Assembly (NCBI RefSeq): GCF_009740285.1
Contig: NZ_CP046566.1
Coordinates: 3,076,658 to 3,140,657 of the forward strand
Direction: 5' to 3'
Length of the DNA stretch: 64,000 nt
Source of the DNA: Phnomibacter ginsenosidimutans
Lineage (GTDB): Bacteria; Bacteroidota; Bacteroidia; Chitinophagales; Chitinophagaceae
Position 1 is the first letter of the stretch. Every line of letters begins with the position of its first letter. Shown here one piece after another: positions 8,539 to 17,922 of the stretch. The position numbers and the translations under genes are program-made. The notes below the pieces were generated by a model, which worked only from the letters and a program-made list of their open reading frames with translations, was not told the DNA's origin and made no database searches.

Positions 8539-10198
8539 TTAAACCAGCATGGTTACCGGATTTTCGAGGAACGCTTTCAGTGTTTGCAGGAAAGCGGCAC
8601 CTACCGATCCGTCCACACTGCGGTGATCGCAACTCAGCGTAAGTTTCATGATGTTTCTTACGGCAAATTCGCCTTTAGCATTGCGGTACACTTCTTCTTT
8701 AATTTTTCCAACGGCCAAAATGCAACTATCAGGCGGGTTTACAATGGCAGTAAATTCATCAATATCCATCATACCCAGGTTGCTGATGGTAAATGTGTTG
8801 CCGGTAAACTCATTCGGTTGCAACTTTTTGCCTTTGGCTTTGCCACCCAGTTCTTTGGCTTCGGCAGCAATTTGGCTCAAGGTTTTTTGGTCGGCAAAAC
8901 GAATCACCGGCACAATCAATCCATCAGGAATGGCAACGGCCATACCAATGTGCACATGTTCGTAAGTACGGATAAAATCGCCCATCCAGCTACTGTTTAC
9001 TGCAGGATGCTTTTTCAGCGCCATGGCCGATGCTTTAATGATCATGTCATTGAAGCTGATTTTGGCAGGGCTGATTTCGTTGAGTTTGGTGCGGGCCGCC
9101 ATGGCGTTGTCCATGTTGATTTCCATCTTGAGATAGAAATGCGGTGCGGTGAATTTGCTTTCGCTGAGGCGCTTGGCAATCACTTTGCGCATTTGGCTGT
9201 TGGCAGTATCGCTGTAGCCTTCGCCGGCACCACCCGGTACAAATGGCGCAACAGTAGCAGCAGGTGCGGCAGGAGCCTGAGCAGCGGTCACAGGGGCAGC
9301 AGCAGGAGCACTGGCCACAGATGAAGCAGCTGGTGTATAGTTGTCTACGTCTTGCTTAATAATACGACCGTGGTCGCCACTGCCTTTACATACCGCAGGT
9401 CGATGCCTTTGTCGGCAGCGAGTTTTTTGGCGAGAGGACTGGCTAAAATACGGCCGGTGTTTACCACTTCGGGAGCAGCAGCTACTGGTGCAGCGGCAGC
9501 CGGAGCAGGAGTAGCAGCAGGCGCAGCAGCTTCAGCCTTGGGGGCAGCAGGTGCAGCACCAGCGCCAGCTTTGGCGGCGGCTACAATCTCATCAATTTTA
9601 AAATCGGCGGGGCCAATGATGCAGAGCAAATCATTTACCTGAATTTTTTCGCCGGCAGCAGCACCTTGGTACAGGAGCACACCATTCTTGTAGCTTTCGA
9701 GCTCCATGGTGGCTTTGTCGGTTTCTATTTCTGCGAGTACATCGCCTTTGCTTACGGTCTCGCCTACTTTTTTTACCCAGTTGGCAATCACCCCTTCGGT
9801 CATGGTATCGCTGAGGCGGGGCATGAGCACCACTTCTTCAATGCTGGCCAAATCGAGAGATGAAGCCGCAGCGGCAGGAGCAGCAGCGGGAGCTTCGGCC
9901 ACGGGAGCCGCAGCAGGTGCAGGAGCAGCGCCGCCAGCCAGCAAGGCCGAAATATCTTCGCCGGGTGTACCCAGCACTACCAGCAGGTCGTCTACCTGCA
10001 GCTTGCCACCGGCAGCAGTGCCGAGGTGCAGCAGGGTACCTTCCTGATAACTTTCCAGTTCCATAGTGGCTTTATCGGTTTCGATTTCTGCCAACAAATC
10101 CCCTTTTTCACGGCATCGCCCACCTTTTTGTGCCAGGCGGCAATTACACCTTCTGTCATGGTATCACTCAGTCGGGGCATCTTTATTACTTCGGCCAT
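8539..10198 (-). CDS. pdhC: Dihydrolipoamide acetyltransferase, E2 of pyruvate dehydrogenase-type complex (two frameshifts)
   Basis: E2 transfers acetyl groups from E1 to CoA through lipoyl arms and forms the core of the complex in the cytoplasm. Domains in order: lipoyl domain 1 (starting MAEVIKMPRLSDTMTEGVIA; ETDKATMELES holds the lipoylated Lys), an Ala/Pro linker, lipoyl domain 2 (second PRLSDTMTEGVI and ETDKATMELES), another Ala/Pro linker, a peripheral-subunit-binding domain (ILASPLAKKLAADKGIDL) and the catalytic domain ending with SCDHRSVDGSVGAAF (HxxxDG). The frame is broken twice. One G is missing in the run at 10100-10103 (restores KKGD.LAEIETD), and one at 9382-9383 (restores KGSGDHGRIIKQDV). 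Repaired length is about 553 residues. No E1 or E3 gene is nearby. It lies 183 bases downstream of dnaX on the same strand. Confidence 0.93.
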
Positions 10199-10381
10199 AA
10201 TAGATTGCTTGCTTTTTGGAGTTGCGAATTTCGGGGAAAATGACTTACCCCCCAACCTGCAGTGTCGATTGTTGCGGGATGTTTACAAAATGAATGACTG
10301 CATCAGCCCAATACACACGGCTCAATCGATTGCACTTGCAGGTATCGGGCAACAGCATTGCTTTGTAAACCTTTGATTTCT

Positions 10382-12238
10382 TTAAAAACCCAGGTCCAGT
10401 TTCAATCGTTCTTTCAATTCTTTTACCAGCGGGTAATGATCTACCATCAGCTTGTAGCGTTCGGCGGTATTGAGGTAGCGGGGCTCCAGCACTTTCGGCT
10501 GTTTGGAAGCCTCATCCTCGTTCACTTCAATTTTTACCTTGATGGACACATTGTGAAAATGCTGACGAAATGCTTCTGTCAAATCGGTGGCTTCCTGCTC
10601 CAGCATTTTGGCACCGAACACAGTTTCGCTGGTGATGATAACGGTATCGTCTTGCACGGCCAGCGTAGCCAACTGCATGTTGGTAACGGTGCTGTGCTTC
10701 TGCATTTCTTTTACTTTAATGGCATGAGCATCCCAGAGTTGCTGTACCTCTTCCAGCACCGGCATGCGGGCTTCCACCACGGCTTTGCCACCATTTTGCT
10801 GTACCTGCTGTTTCAGTTTGTCGAGCAAGGAAGTTTTGCCGCCGGCAGGTTTTACTGCAGCAGCTGGCATGGCTGACGGCATGGGTTTGGGAGGGGCAGG
10901 TACGGTTTCCTGCACGGGTGCTGCAGCAACCGGAACCGTAGCTACAGCCACAGGAGGAACCGCCGCTTTTTGTACCGGCGCCACGGGTGCCTGCGGCTTG
11001 GGCGTTTCTATATCAAACCGGGCTTCGCCGGCAGCGGGTGCTGTTTTAAAAATGGGGGCAACGGGCTTTGTTTTTACTGCCACCGGCGCCGACACTTTTG
11101 ATTTTTTTACCACATGGCCCGAAGAATCCGCCACCAGTTCCAGTGCTTGCTGCAAATAGCAAAGCTTGATGAGGCACAGTTCTACATGCAGGCGTTTGTT
11201 GTGCACGTCGCGGAACTGCATAGAGGCCTGACTGATGACATTGAGAGCACTCACCAGATAACTGAGCGGCAGGCTGGCAGCAGTTTTAGCGTAGCGTTCC
11301 TGCATGCCTTCCAGCACATCCAACAGTGCAGCGGCTTTGGGGTCGCGGCTCACCATGAGGTTGCGCATAAATTCTGCAAAACCTTCGAGCACCGTGTTGC
11401 CTTCAAAACCCTTGCGGTTGATTTGATCGAAGAGCAACAAGGCAGTAGTTACATCTTGCCCGGTTACGGCATCCAGCAGTTGGAAATAATAATCTTCATC
11501 GAGCAGGTTGAGGTGCTCCAGCGTATTTTGATATGTGAGTTTACCATCGGTAAAACTCACAATCTTATCGAGAATACTCAGCGAATCCCGCATGCAGCCT
11601 TCACTCTTTTGGGCAATGAGTTGCAGGGCAGATTTATCGGCATTGATGCTTTCTTTTTGCGCAATTTCCTGCAGGTGCTCCACCGTGTCGGCATTGGTAA
11701 TGCGTTTGAAATCGAAGATTTGACAACGACTCAAAATAGTGGGCAGAATTTTGTGCTTTTCGGTGGTGGCCAAAATGAACTTGGCATAAGAAGGTGGCTC
11801 TTCCAGCGTTTTCAAAAAGGCGTTGAAGGCCGCCTGACTCAGCATGTGCACCTCATCGATGATGTAAATCTTGTATTTACCTTCTTGCGGAGCAAAGCGA
11901 ACCTGTGTTACCAGCTCCCGGATATCATCTACGCTGTTGTTGCTGGCCGCATCGAGCTCATGAATGTTGAGCGAACTGCCATTGTTGAACGACACGCAGC
12001 TGGGACATTCATTGCAGGCTTCACCATCCTCTTGCAGGCTTTCGCAGTTGATGGTTTTGGCCAAAATACGGGCACAGGTGGTTTTGCCCACGCCCCTGGG
12101 ACCGCAAAACAAAAAGGCATGTGCCAGCGTGTTGTTGCGGATAGAATTTTTTAAAGTAGTAGTAATATGCTGCTGCCCCACCACCGAGCTAAAGGTTTGG
12201 GGACGGTATTTTCTGGCAGATACAATAAACTTTTCCAT
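10382..12238 (-). CDS. dnaX: DNA polymerase III subunit gamma/tau
   Basis: The clamp-loader ATPase and replisome organiser. AAA+ features: Walker A GPRGVGKTT (residues 46-54 from the ATG), four zinc-binding Cys (65, 75, 78, 81), Walker B IYIIDEVHML, and a FILATTEKHKI sensor segment. A domain III region follows to about 370, then a long Pro/Ala/Val linker and a C-terminal tau-like domain (about 490-615) ending LKLDLGF. ATG at 12238 is chosen over an upstream in-frame TTG at 12247. No internal slippery run for a short gamma form was looked for in detail. Upstream on the same strand is the GNAT-like gene with a 74-base gap. Confidence 0.96.
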   Translation of the reverse strand: MEKFIVSARKYRPQTFSSVVGQQHITTTLKNSIRNNTLAHAFLFCGPRGVGKTTCARILAKTINCESLQEDGEACNECPSCVSFNNGSSLNIHELDAASNNSVDDIRELVTQVRFAPQEGKYKIYIIDEVHMLSQAAFNAFLKTLEEPPSYAKFILATTEKHKILPTILSRCQIFDFKRITNADTVEHLQEIAQKESINADKSALQLIAQKSEGCMRDSLSILDKIVSFTDGKLTYQNTLEHLNLLDEDYYFQLLDAVTGQDVTTALLLFDQINRKGFEGNTVLEGFAEFMRNLMVSRDPKAAALLDVLEGMQERYAKTAASLPLSYLVSALNVISQASMQFRDVHNKRLHVELCLIKLCYLQQALELVADSSGHVVKKSKVSAPVAVKTKPVAPIFKTAPAAGEARFDIETPKPQAPVAPVQKAAVPPVAVATVPVAAAPVQETVPAPPKPMPSAMPAAAVKPAGGKTSLLDKLKQQVQQNGGKAVVEARMPVLEEVQQLWDAHAIKVKEMQKHSTVTNMQLATLAVQDDTVIITSETVFGAKMLEQEATDLTEAFRQHFHNVSIKVKIEVNEDEASKQPKVLEPRYLNTAERYKLMVDHYPLVKELKERLKLDLGF

Positions 12239-12312
12239 GCCCCACAAATGTAGGAGGTTGAGGCATGCTTCGGCAAGGACTGTTTATAAATCAGCCATAC
12301 AAGTGAGGCCGC

Positions 12313-13479
12313 TTATAAAATGGGGTGGCGCTTGAACTCTTTGGTTCTGTCGAACAGGTAGCGATAAGTAGCCAACCGGCGGCTGAGCGTAAACCCAAGG
12401 TTTTTGGAAATATTGTTCATTTTGGGGTTGAAATCGCCCTGCCATTGCAGCTCGGTGTACAGGTACTTTCCTGTTTTGGGGTTTTGTAAAATTTTGCTGG
12501 CTTCCACAATCATATAATAATCCACGCCGGAACCTTGCCACTCGGGCACAATGCCAAACACAATGCCGGTAAAGTTTTTGATGACGCCCCGCCATTTGTA
12601 AAAAACAAACTTGAGTTTGGCCCACCAGTTAAACTGCCCATCGAGATACTTGAATACCTGATTCAAATCGGGCAGGCATATGTACATGGCTACCGGTTCG
12701 TTTTGGTAGTAAACAAACCACACCAAATCGGTATCCATAATGGGCTTCATGCTGTAAAACATTTTTATGGCTACAGGCAGTGCCATTTGTTTGTTGCCTT
12801 CGTGCTGGGCCCAGGCTTTGTTGTACACGGTGCAAAAATCCTGCGCCGCTTTTTCCAGGTTATTCTTATCAGCTCTTTTGGCTACAAAGCCGCCCATGGC
12901 CTCAATTTTGGCATGGGCTGTAAAAAACTTTTCTGGCAACCGCGGCCTCACCTCACGGGCATAACAGTTTTGGTAAAAGAAAACTTCGCAGCCATAGTTT
13001 TCCAACAGCGTTTTATAATATGGCGCATTGTAATTCATGCCATACAAGGGCGGGTCAAACCCTTCGATCAACAAGCCCCACCACTTGTCCCTTTCGCCAA
13101 AATTGATGGGCCCATCCATGGCTTGCATGCCTTGCTCCTGTAGCCAGTTTTTGGCTGTATCCAACAGCAGGTTGGCAGCTTCCTGATTGTTGATGCAATC
13201 AAAAAAGCCAAAGCCGCCGGTGGGTTGCTCATCGCCTTTATTTTTGTAGCGTTTGTTTACAAATGCAGCAATACGGCCAATGTACTTACCCGAGTCGTCT
13301 TGCAACAACCATCTTTTAACCGAGCCAAAACGAAAGGTTTTATTTTTCGATTCATCAAATACTTCGGCTACGTCCTTATCCAGCGGACGAATAAAGTTGG
13401 GATCCTCTTTGTAAAGTGCAGGAAAAACCTCGATGAATGATTTGGCCTGCGCAGCATTGGTTACTTCTATCACTTGCAT
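12313..13479 (-). CDS. GNAT-superfamily-like conserved protein (about 388 residues)
   Basis: A soluble protein beginning MQVIEVTNAAQAKSFIEVFP. The N-terminal region has FPALYKEDPNFIRPL, then a strand-rich part (GRIAAFVNKRYKN, FGFFDCINNQEAANLLLDTAKNWL) that looks like a GNAT acetyl-CoA fold; a second half repeats the theme (VWFVYYQNEPVAMYICLPDLN, then GVDYYMIVEAS). This double-GNAT-like family is widespread in Bacteroidota, with no reaction assigned that I know of. The longer frame upstream to 13662 overlaps the L,D-transpeptidase gene and is not used; ATG 13479 fits the 22-base gap after that gene. It is probably in one transcript with the transpeptidase and possibly dnaX. Confidence 0.75.
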   Translation of the reverse strand: MQVIEVTNAAQAKSFIEVFPALYKEDPNFIRPLDKDVAEVFDESKNKTFRFGSVKRWLLQDDSGKYIGRIAAFVNKRYKNKGDEQPTGGFGFFDCINNQEAANLLLDTAKNWLQEQGMQAMDGPINFGERDKWWGLLIEGFDPPLYGMNYNAPYYKTLLENYGCEVFFYQNCYAREVRPRLPEKFFTAHAKIEAMGGFVAKRADKNNLEKAAQDFCTVYNKAWAQHEGNKQMALPVAIKMFYSMKPIMDTDLVWFVYYQNEPVAMYICLPDLNQVFKYLDGQFNWWAKLKFVFYKWRGVIKNFTGIVFGIVPEWQGSGVDYYMIVEASKILQNPKTGKYLYTELQWQGDFNPKMNNISKNLGFTLSRRLATYRYLFDRTKEFKRHPIL

Positions 13480-13501
13480 GGGCGCAAATGTACAGCGTAT
13501 G

Positions 13502-15106
13502 TTACTTGGCTGCAGCAAACAAGTGATCGCCAAGTTTTTTATCGTGTCCGTAAATATCGTTGCGGAAATGCAAGAGCCCGTTGGCATCTGTCCAGCAAGT
13601 AAAGTAGCCAATGAACACCGGAATTTTTTGCTGCAGCGTAATCGTAATTTCTTTGCTGCCACTCATACCAGAGTCTATTTTTTCTGCCGTCCATTCTTTA
13701 TTACCTGCCAATGCCCACAATGCTAAATCACGGGGCTTGGCTACCCGAATGCAGCCATGACTGAAGGCCCGTTTGTTTTGCTCAAACAAACTTTTGGAAG
13801 GCGTATCGTGCAGGTAAATACTGTAGCTGTTGGGAAACAAAAACTTCACCCTACCCAATGAGTTGTTGGGGCCAGGTTTTTGCCTTACCATAGGCAGGCC
13901 ATCACTATACTTACCCACTACTTCCATGTTGCGTTTGGAGAAATATGCAGCTGTTCTGCCCATCTCATTTTTCACAATGCTGTACGGCACATTCCAGTAA
14001 GGTGCCAACACAACGTATTGCATATTGCCATTAAAAATGACGGTATTATTAGCAGGCTTTCCCACCACTACATTCATTTGCAATTGCAGTTGGCCGCTGT
14101 CAAAAGCCCGCAGCATAAATTCAGGAATGTTTACCACTACATATTTTCCATTGCCGGGCTTGGGAATCCAGCGGGCCCGCTCCATATTGATACGGATTTG
14201 TTTGATGCGTTCTTCCAGCGGCAAATTGATGGCTTCCAGAAAACCTTTGCCGGCCACGCCATCTGCTGCAAGACCCATGCGTTGTTGAAACTGCAATATC
14301 GCTTTTTGTAATGCTGGCGTAAATACATGTCCGGTATCGGCAGCTGCCAAATCGCCCAGCCAAATCAACCGTTGTTTGATGCTGGAAATGTCAACAGCGC
14401 TATCTCCCAACTGGTATTTCTTTTTGGCAAAAGCAATTGGCGCCCATGCATGGGCTTTTGCCAATGCCGTGTATTGCAGCAAGGCTTTGCGCAAGCCTTC
14501 AAACAAAGGATGTACGGGCAACAAGGTTGTGATGTCTTTACCGCCACTGGCTACTACGGTGTCTAAAAAAGCAACCGGGTCGGTTTTGCGTTTGGGTATG
14601 AACCAATCGAGCTCCCGCAAATTGATTTGCGCATCGGCGGCATAAGCTCTTTCTGCATAGCGAAAGAAATGCCGGGTGAGTAATAAATCGGCCTGTACTT
14701 TTTCTGACTGGCTCAATAGCTGCGGCAGACTATCGTTGTATAGCTGATTGGCCAATGCATCAAAATCGGGTTGCAGCAAAGAACTGTCTTGTGTAGACGA
14801 TTGATAGCTGCGATAGAGATTGATAAAATTATATGCCTGTTCCGCCACGCCGCTACTATCGTACCAGGCCAGTTGATAATTGCGCTGTTTGTAAAAGCTG
14901 ATGATGTAAATACTATCCTGCTCAGTGAGTTTTTGCCGTTGCACAAATGCCAATACCGTGGCAGAATCAGTAAACACATCCATGAAAGCATTTTGTGCCG
15001 TGATGCTGGTATCGACGGGTTTCATGTCAGGCATTTTTTTGGCATTGCTACTTTGGCAAGCCATATGTAACAAGGCCATTAGTGCACACAATGCCAACCA
15101 TTTCAT
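13502..15106 (-). CDS. L,D-transpeptidase, YcbB/LdtD-like lipoprotein
   Basis: A 534-residue cell-envelope enzyme that cross-links peptidoglycan between meso-DAP residues or attaches proteins to it. A lipoprotein signal MKWLALCALMALLHMAC places lipidated Cys at 17. A helical scaffold domain follows (about 60-230), a peptidoglycan-binding module (about 240-295, GVAGKGFLEAI) and a YkuD catalytic domain with WNVPYSIVKNEMG and the SHGCIR signature (catalytic Cys452, preceded by the conserved YLHDTP His). Domain order matches E. coli YcbB. The ATG start is clear. The downstream GNAT-like gene is 22 bases away on the same strand. Confidence 0.93.
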   Translation of the reverse strand: MKWLALCALMALLHMACQSSNAKKMPDMKPVDTSITAQNAFMDVFTDSATVLAFVQRQKLTEQDSIYIISFYKQRNYQLAWYDSSGVAEQAYNFINLYRSYQSSTQDSSLLQPDFDALANQLYNDSLPQLLSQSEKVQADLLLTRHFFRYAERAYAADAQINLRELDWFIPKRKTDPVAFLDTVVASGGKDITTLLPVHPLFEGLRKALLQYTALAKAHAWAPIAFAKKKYQLGDSAVDISSIKQRLIWLGDLAAADTGHVFTPALQKAILQFQQRMGLAADGVAGKGFLEAINLPLEERIKQIRINMERARWIPKPGNGKYVVVNIPEFMLRAFDSGQLQLQMNVVVGKPANNTVIFNGNMQYVVLAPYWNVPYSIVKNEMGRTAAYFSKRNMEVVGKYSDGLPMVRQKPGPNNSLGRVKFLFPNSYSIYLHDTPSKSLFEQNKRAFSHGCIRVAKPRDLALWALAGNKEWTAEKIDSGMSGSKEITITLQQKIPVFIGYFTCWTDANGLLHFRNDIYGHDKKLGDHLFAAAK

Positions 15107-15259
15107 TTTTTGTACCGCGGAGGGGGAGAATCATGCCCAAAACATTTGTTGAAAGATAAGGATGCATGCGTGTCATCCACCACATTTTCAGTAACTTTAT
15201 AGTGCTTATCAGCTTACCTGTTCAATTACAGGAAAGCCTTCACACGTAAATCATTTTTT

Positions 15260-15472
15260 ATGAAAGGAAGTACAAAAACACTGTTGGGATTTTTGGCAGG
15301 CGTAGCCGTGAGTGCAGGGGTTTATGCCTTTCTGAAAAGCAAAAAAGGCAAACAGTTTACCAAGAACATGAAAGACAAAGCCGATGAGCTGAAAGAAGAT
15401 TTGGCCGACCTGGGCGACAAAGCCAGAAATGCCATGAAAAAGGTCGAAGAAAGTTTACCTCAAAGTAAATAA
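15260..15472 (+). CDS. YtxH-domain small membrane-anchored protein
   Basis: A 70-residue protein: one N-terminal membrane segment (LLGFLAGVAVSAGVYAFL, residues 8-25), a basic stop (KSKKGKQF) and an amphipathic helix rich in K/E/D (DKADELKEDLADLGDKARN). This is the YtxH pattern, associated in many bacteria with general stress and envelope stress. It is the first gene of a tight operon (1 base to the next gene) with a holin-X-like protein and a third small protein, an arrangement analogous to YqjD-YqjE-YqjK of E. coli. Confidence 0.85.
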   Translation: MKGSTKTLLGFLAGVAVSAGVYAFLKSKKGKQFTKNMKDKADELKEDLADLGDKARNAMKKVEESLPQSK

Positions 15473-15473
15473 C

Positions 15474-15839
15474 ATGCCCAACCGACAAGAAGAAGGTTTG
15501 TATGATGAAGTGCAGCAAACCGTAAAGCAACTGGTAAATGACCGGCTGCTCTTAGCCAAAATGGAGGCAACAGAAAAGCTGAGCATCATTAGCGGTAAAG
15601 TAATTATTGCAGTGCTGGCAGGTGTGTTACTCTTTTTTGCACTGCTATTCATTAGCCTCATGGCAGGCTATTTTTTTTCGCAGGTATTCGAAAGCTTTTT
15701 TGCAGGCTTTGGTTTGGTAGCGGCGTTCTATGTTTTGCTGCTGCTCATTCTATTGGCTTTTTTAAAAGCACCTTTGCAAAGGTCTATTGAAAACGGCATC
15801 ATCAGCACCCTGTTTGCCAGCGACGACAACAACGATTAA
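15474..15839 (+). CDS. Holin-X/YqjE-like (DUF1469-type) membrane protein
   Basis: A 121-residue protein: an N-terminal amphipathic helix (DEVQQTVKQLVNDRLLLAKMEATEK), two strong transmembrane segments (about 43-69 and 80-103) joined by a short loop, and a polar tail. This is the layout of the phage_holin_3_6/DUF1469 family, which despite its name is chromosomal and envelope-stress associated, not a lysis protein. It is in an operon with the YtxH protein before it (1-base spacing) and the small protein after it. Confidence 0.8.
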   Translation: MPNRQEEGLYDEVQQTVKQLVNDRLLLAKMEATEKLSIISGKVIIAVLAGVLLFFALLFISLMAGYFFSQVFESFFAGFGLVAAFYVLLLLILLAFLKAPLQRSIENGIISTLFASDDNND

Positions 15840-15850
15840 GTATCTCAGCC

Positions 15851-16234
15851 ATGCCAACAACACGACCATACCAGCTGCAGCAACCCATTCGCAATTTGCA
15901 ACAACTAAAAGCGGAGAAGCGAAGGTTGAAAGCACATATCAAAGCGGCGGATGAAGCATTGCGCCATCGGGTGGAACGTATGCCTGCGGTAGCCATGCTG
16001 CGGGGCTTGCAACATTTTGGCAGCAAAATTATTCGCAGCAAAGCGGGTAGTTATGCTGCCGATTTTTTCACCTCCAACAGCAGCGGCAAAATATGGCCTA
16101 CCCTGCTTAAAAGTGTGGCCATGTTTGCAGGCATGCAAGTGGCCAAATACTTTTTTGGTAAAAAAGACAACAACGAAACCGACTGGTCTTCGATGTTTAC
16201 CGATGATGACGACGATGATACTGATGAAGCTTAG
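15851..16234 (+). CDS. Small protein of unknown function, third gene of the YtxH/holin-X operon
   Basis: A 127-residue basic protein. It has an N-terminal coiled-coil-like helix (QQLKAEKRRLKAHIKAADEALRHRVERMP), a central part that may contain a short hydrophobic helix (WPTLLKSVAMFAGMQVAKYFFG, about 87-108) and a very acidic tail with six Asp in a row. I do not recognise a named domain; position and composition recall YqjK-like partners. Its stop overlaps the stop of the convergent ypdA-like gene by four bases (16231-16234). Confidence 0.75.
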   Translation: MPTTRPYQLQQPIRNLQQLKAEKRRLKAHIKAADEALRHRVERMPAVAMLRGLQHFGSKIIRSKAGSYAADFFTSNSSGKIWPTLLKSVAMFAGMQVAKYFFGKKDNNETDWSSMFTDDDDDDTDEA

Positions 16235-17190
16235 ACTTTTGCAGCTATCTGCTGCATGATGAGCACTGCATGTTCGCGGCTGTTTTCAATGAACCATACA
16301 TGCGTATCCAAACCGCCGCAAACCACTCCTGCCAGGTATATGCCTGGCACGTTTGTTTCCATGGTATCGGGGTTGTATTGCGGATGCATCTTATTATCAT
16401 CACTCAGGCCAATACCGAGTTGTTTCAGTAAGTCGAAATTGGGTTGATACCCCGTCATGGCAATGACAAAATCATTAGGAATGGTAACCAATCCTTCGGG
16501 TGTTTGTATATCTACCTCTTGCTCCCGAATGGCCGCAACAGTTGCATTGGTGTAGGCTTTTATGGAGCCTTCGGCAATGCGGTTCACCACATCGGGCCGC
16601 ACCCAGTATTTCACCCTTTCACCAATATCGTCGTGTTTGAGCACCATAGTAACGTGTGCAGCTTTACGATAGGTTTCCAGCGCCGCATCTACTGCGGAAT
16701 TATTAGCTCCCACAACGAGTACGTTTTGAAACGCATAGTAATGCGGGTCTTTGTAATAATGCGTCACTTTGGGCAGGTCTTCGCCGGGCACATTCATGCG
16801 TACAGGAATGTCGTAAAATCCTGTTGCCAAAATGAGGTGCTTGCAGGTATAGGTCGCTTTCGTTGATGTTACTTCAAACCCTTTGTGGAGTGGCTGCACT
16901 TGCTGCACAGCTTCAAACAAACGCACCTGCAACTGAAAGTGCATGGTTACCCGCCGGTAGTATTCCAACGCTTCGGCACGGTTGGGTTTAGATTGCAAAC
17001 TGGTAAAAGGAACGCCCCCAATTTCCAGCCTTTCGGAGGTAGAGAAAAAAGTCATGTTGGCGGGATAGTTGTACAGGCTGTTGACCAAACAACCTTTCTC
17101 CAAAATCACATAAGATAAACCAGCCTTCTGTGCTTCAATACCGCAGGCCAAACCAATGGGCCCTGCTCCTATAATAACGACATCCAACAT
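16231..17190 (-). CDS. ypdA: YpdA-like bacillithiol disulfide reductase (FAD-dependent)
   Basis: A 319-residue flavin-dependent NAD(P)H oxidoreductase. The N-terminal FAD motif is VVIIGAGPIGLACGIEAQKA and the second dinucleotide-binding motif is VVGANNSAVDAALE; the C-terminal part contains GIYLAGVVCGG. Overall architecture matches YpdA, which reduces bacillithiol disulfide. The thioredoxin-reductase CxxC redox pair is not present, as expected for YpdA. A YtxJ (BrxC-like) gene elsewhere in the window supports use of bacillithiol by this organism. ATG 17190 is used; the longer frame to 17229 overlaps the upstream acetyltransferase and starts before the Rossmann strand. Spacing of 17 bases to the upstream acetyltransferase suggests an operon. 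Confidence 0.88.
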   Translation of the reverse strand: MLDVVIIGAGPIGLACGIEAQKAGLSYVILEKGCLVNSLYNYPANMTFFSTSERLEIGGVPFTSLQSKPNRAEALEYYRRVTMHFQLQVRLFEAVQQVQPLHKGFEVTSTKATYTCKHLILATGFYDIPVRMNVPGEDLPKVTHYYKDPHYYAFQNVLVVGANNSAVDAALETYRKAAHVTMVLKHDDIGERVKYWVRPDVVNRIAEGSIKAYTNATVAAIREQEVDIQTPEGLVTIPNDFVIAMTGYQPNFDLLKQLGIGLSDDNKMHPQYNPDTMETNVPGIYLAGVVCGGLDTHVWFIENSREHAVLIMQQIAAKV

Positions 17191-17207
17191 GCGGCGAAGA
17201 TACGGCC

Positions 17208-17744
17208 CTACCCTTTCCTTGCCAGCCAATCGTGTTTGTACATGGCATACACCACATTCAACCGCGACGCTTCGCCAAAGTAGGCCACATTTTCTTCGCC
17301 AAGGTTCGTGGCGCCCAACCGCTCCATGGCCTTGCGTGACCGCCCGTTGTTGGCACCCACATGAAAAATAACCGTGTCAACAAATTGAAAAGCATGGTTC
17401 AGCATCAGGGCTTTTACCTGTGGATTGTACTGCCCACCCCAATGGCTGCGGGCAAAAAAAGTGTAGCCGATTTTCACTTCGCTGCGTTCGGGTACATAAT
17501 CATAAAAACGACTGCTGCCAATGGCGGCGCCGGTGGCAGCATCTTCAATCAAAAACGCACCACCTGAGGCGAGTGCTCCTTCAAAATAAGTGCTGAACAC
17601 TTCTCTTTTATACCTGTCGGGGTTGGGATGCTGCGCCCAAATCAATGGGTCGGATGCAACGGCATACAACCGTTCGAAATCGGCTGGCTGCAAGGGTTGC
17701 AGGCGAACCAGTGTATTGTGCAAATGCGTGGGCTGAAGTTGCAT
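17208..17744 (-). CDS. GNAT N-acetyltransferase, RimJ/RimL-like
   Basis: A 178-residue Acetyltransf_3-type enzyme. It has the N-terminal LVRLQPLQPADFERLYAVASDP segment, a SEVKIGYTFFARSHWGG strand and a loop in the acetyl-CoA site (QYNPQVKALMLNHAF), and FHVGANNGRSRKAMERLGA, where Asn and the Ser-Arg-Lys pattern are typical of RimJ/L-type enzymes. It likely acetylates a protein N-terminus or small amine using acetyl-CoA; the target is unknown. It lies directly upstream of the ypdA-like gene. Confidence 0.85.
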   Translation of the reverse strand: MQLQPTHLHNTLVRLQPLQPADFERLYAVASDPLIWAQHPNPDRYKREVFSTYFEGALASGGAFLIEDAATGAAIGSSRFYDYVPERSEVKIGYTFFARSHWGGQYNPQVKALMLNHAFQFVDTVIFHVGANNGRSRKAMERLGATNLGEENVAYFGEASRLNVVYAMYKHDWLARKG

Positions 17745-17922
17745 GCGTTGATTTTAGTGGCTTTAAAAATACAGGAGAACATCGGTTGATGTTTGATGAG
17801 TTCAACAAATCCAACTACAACGCACAGGCATTGCTGCCTGTTAAGAATTGTCTATAAATGACGACCAGCAGCAATAGCAATGAAGCGACAGCTATTTTGC
17901 GCCCAACTAACCACACGCCTCT

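Noticed and set aside
9352-10066. Ala-rich plus-strand ORFs opposite the E2 linkers
   Set aside because: They arise from the repetitive Ala/Pro codons of the E2 gene on the other strand.
15474-15839. Phage lysis holin
   Set aside because: Operon context with YtxH and absence of endolysin or phage genes argue for the envelope-stress DUF1469 type.
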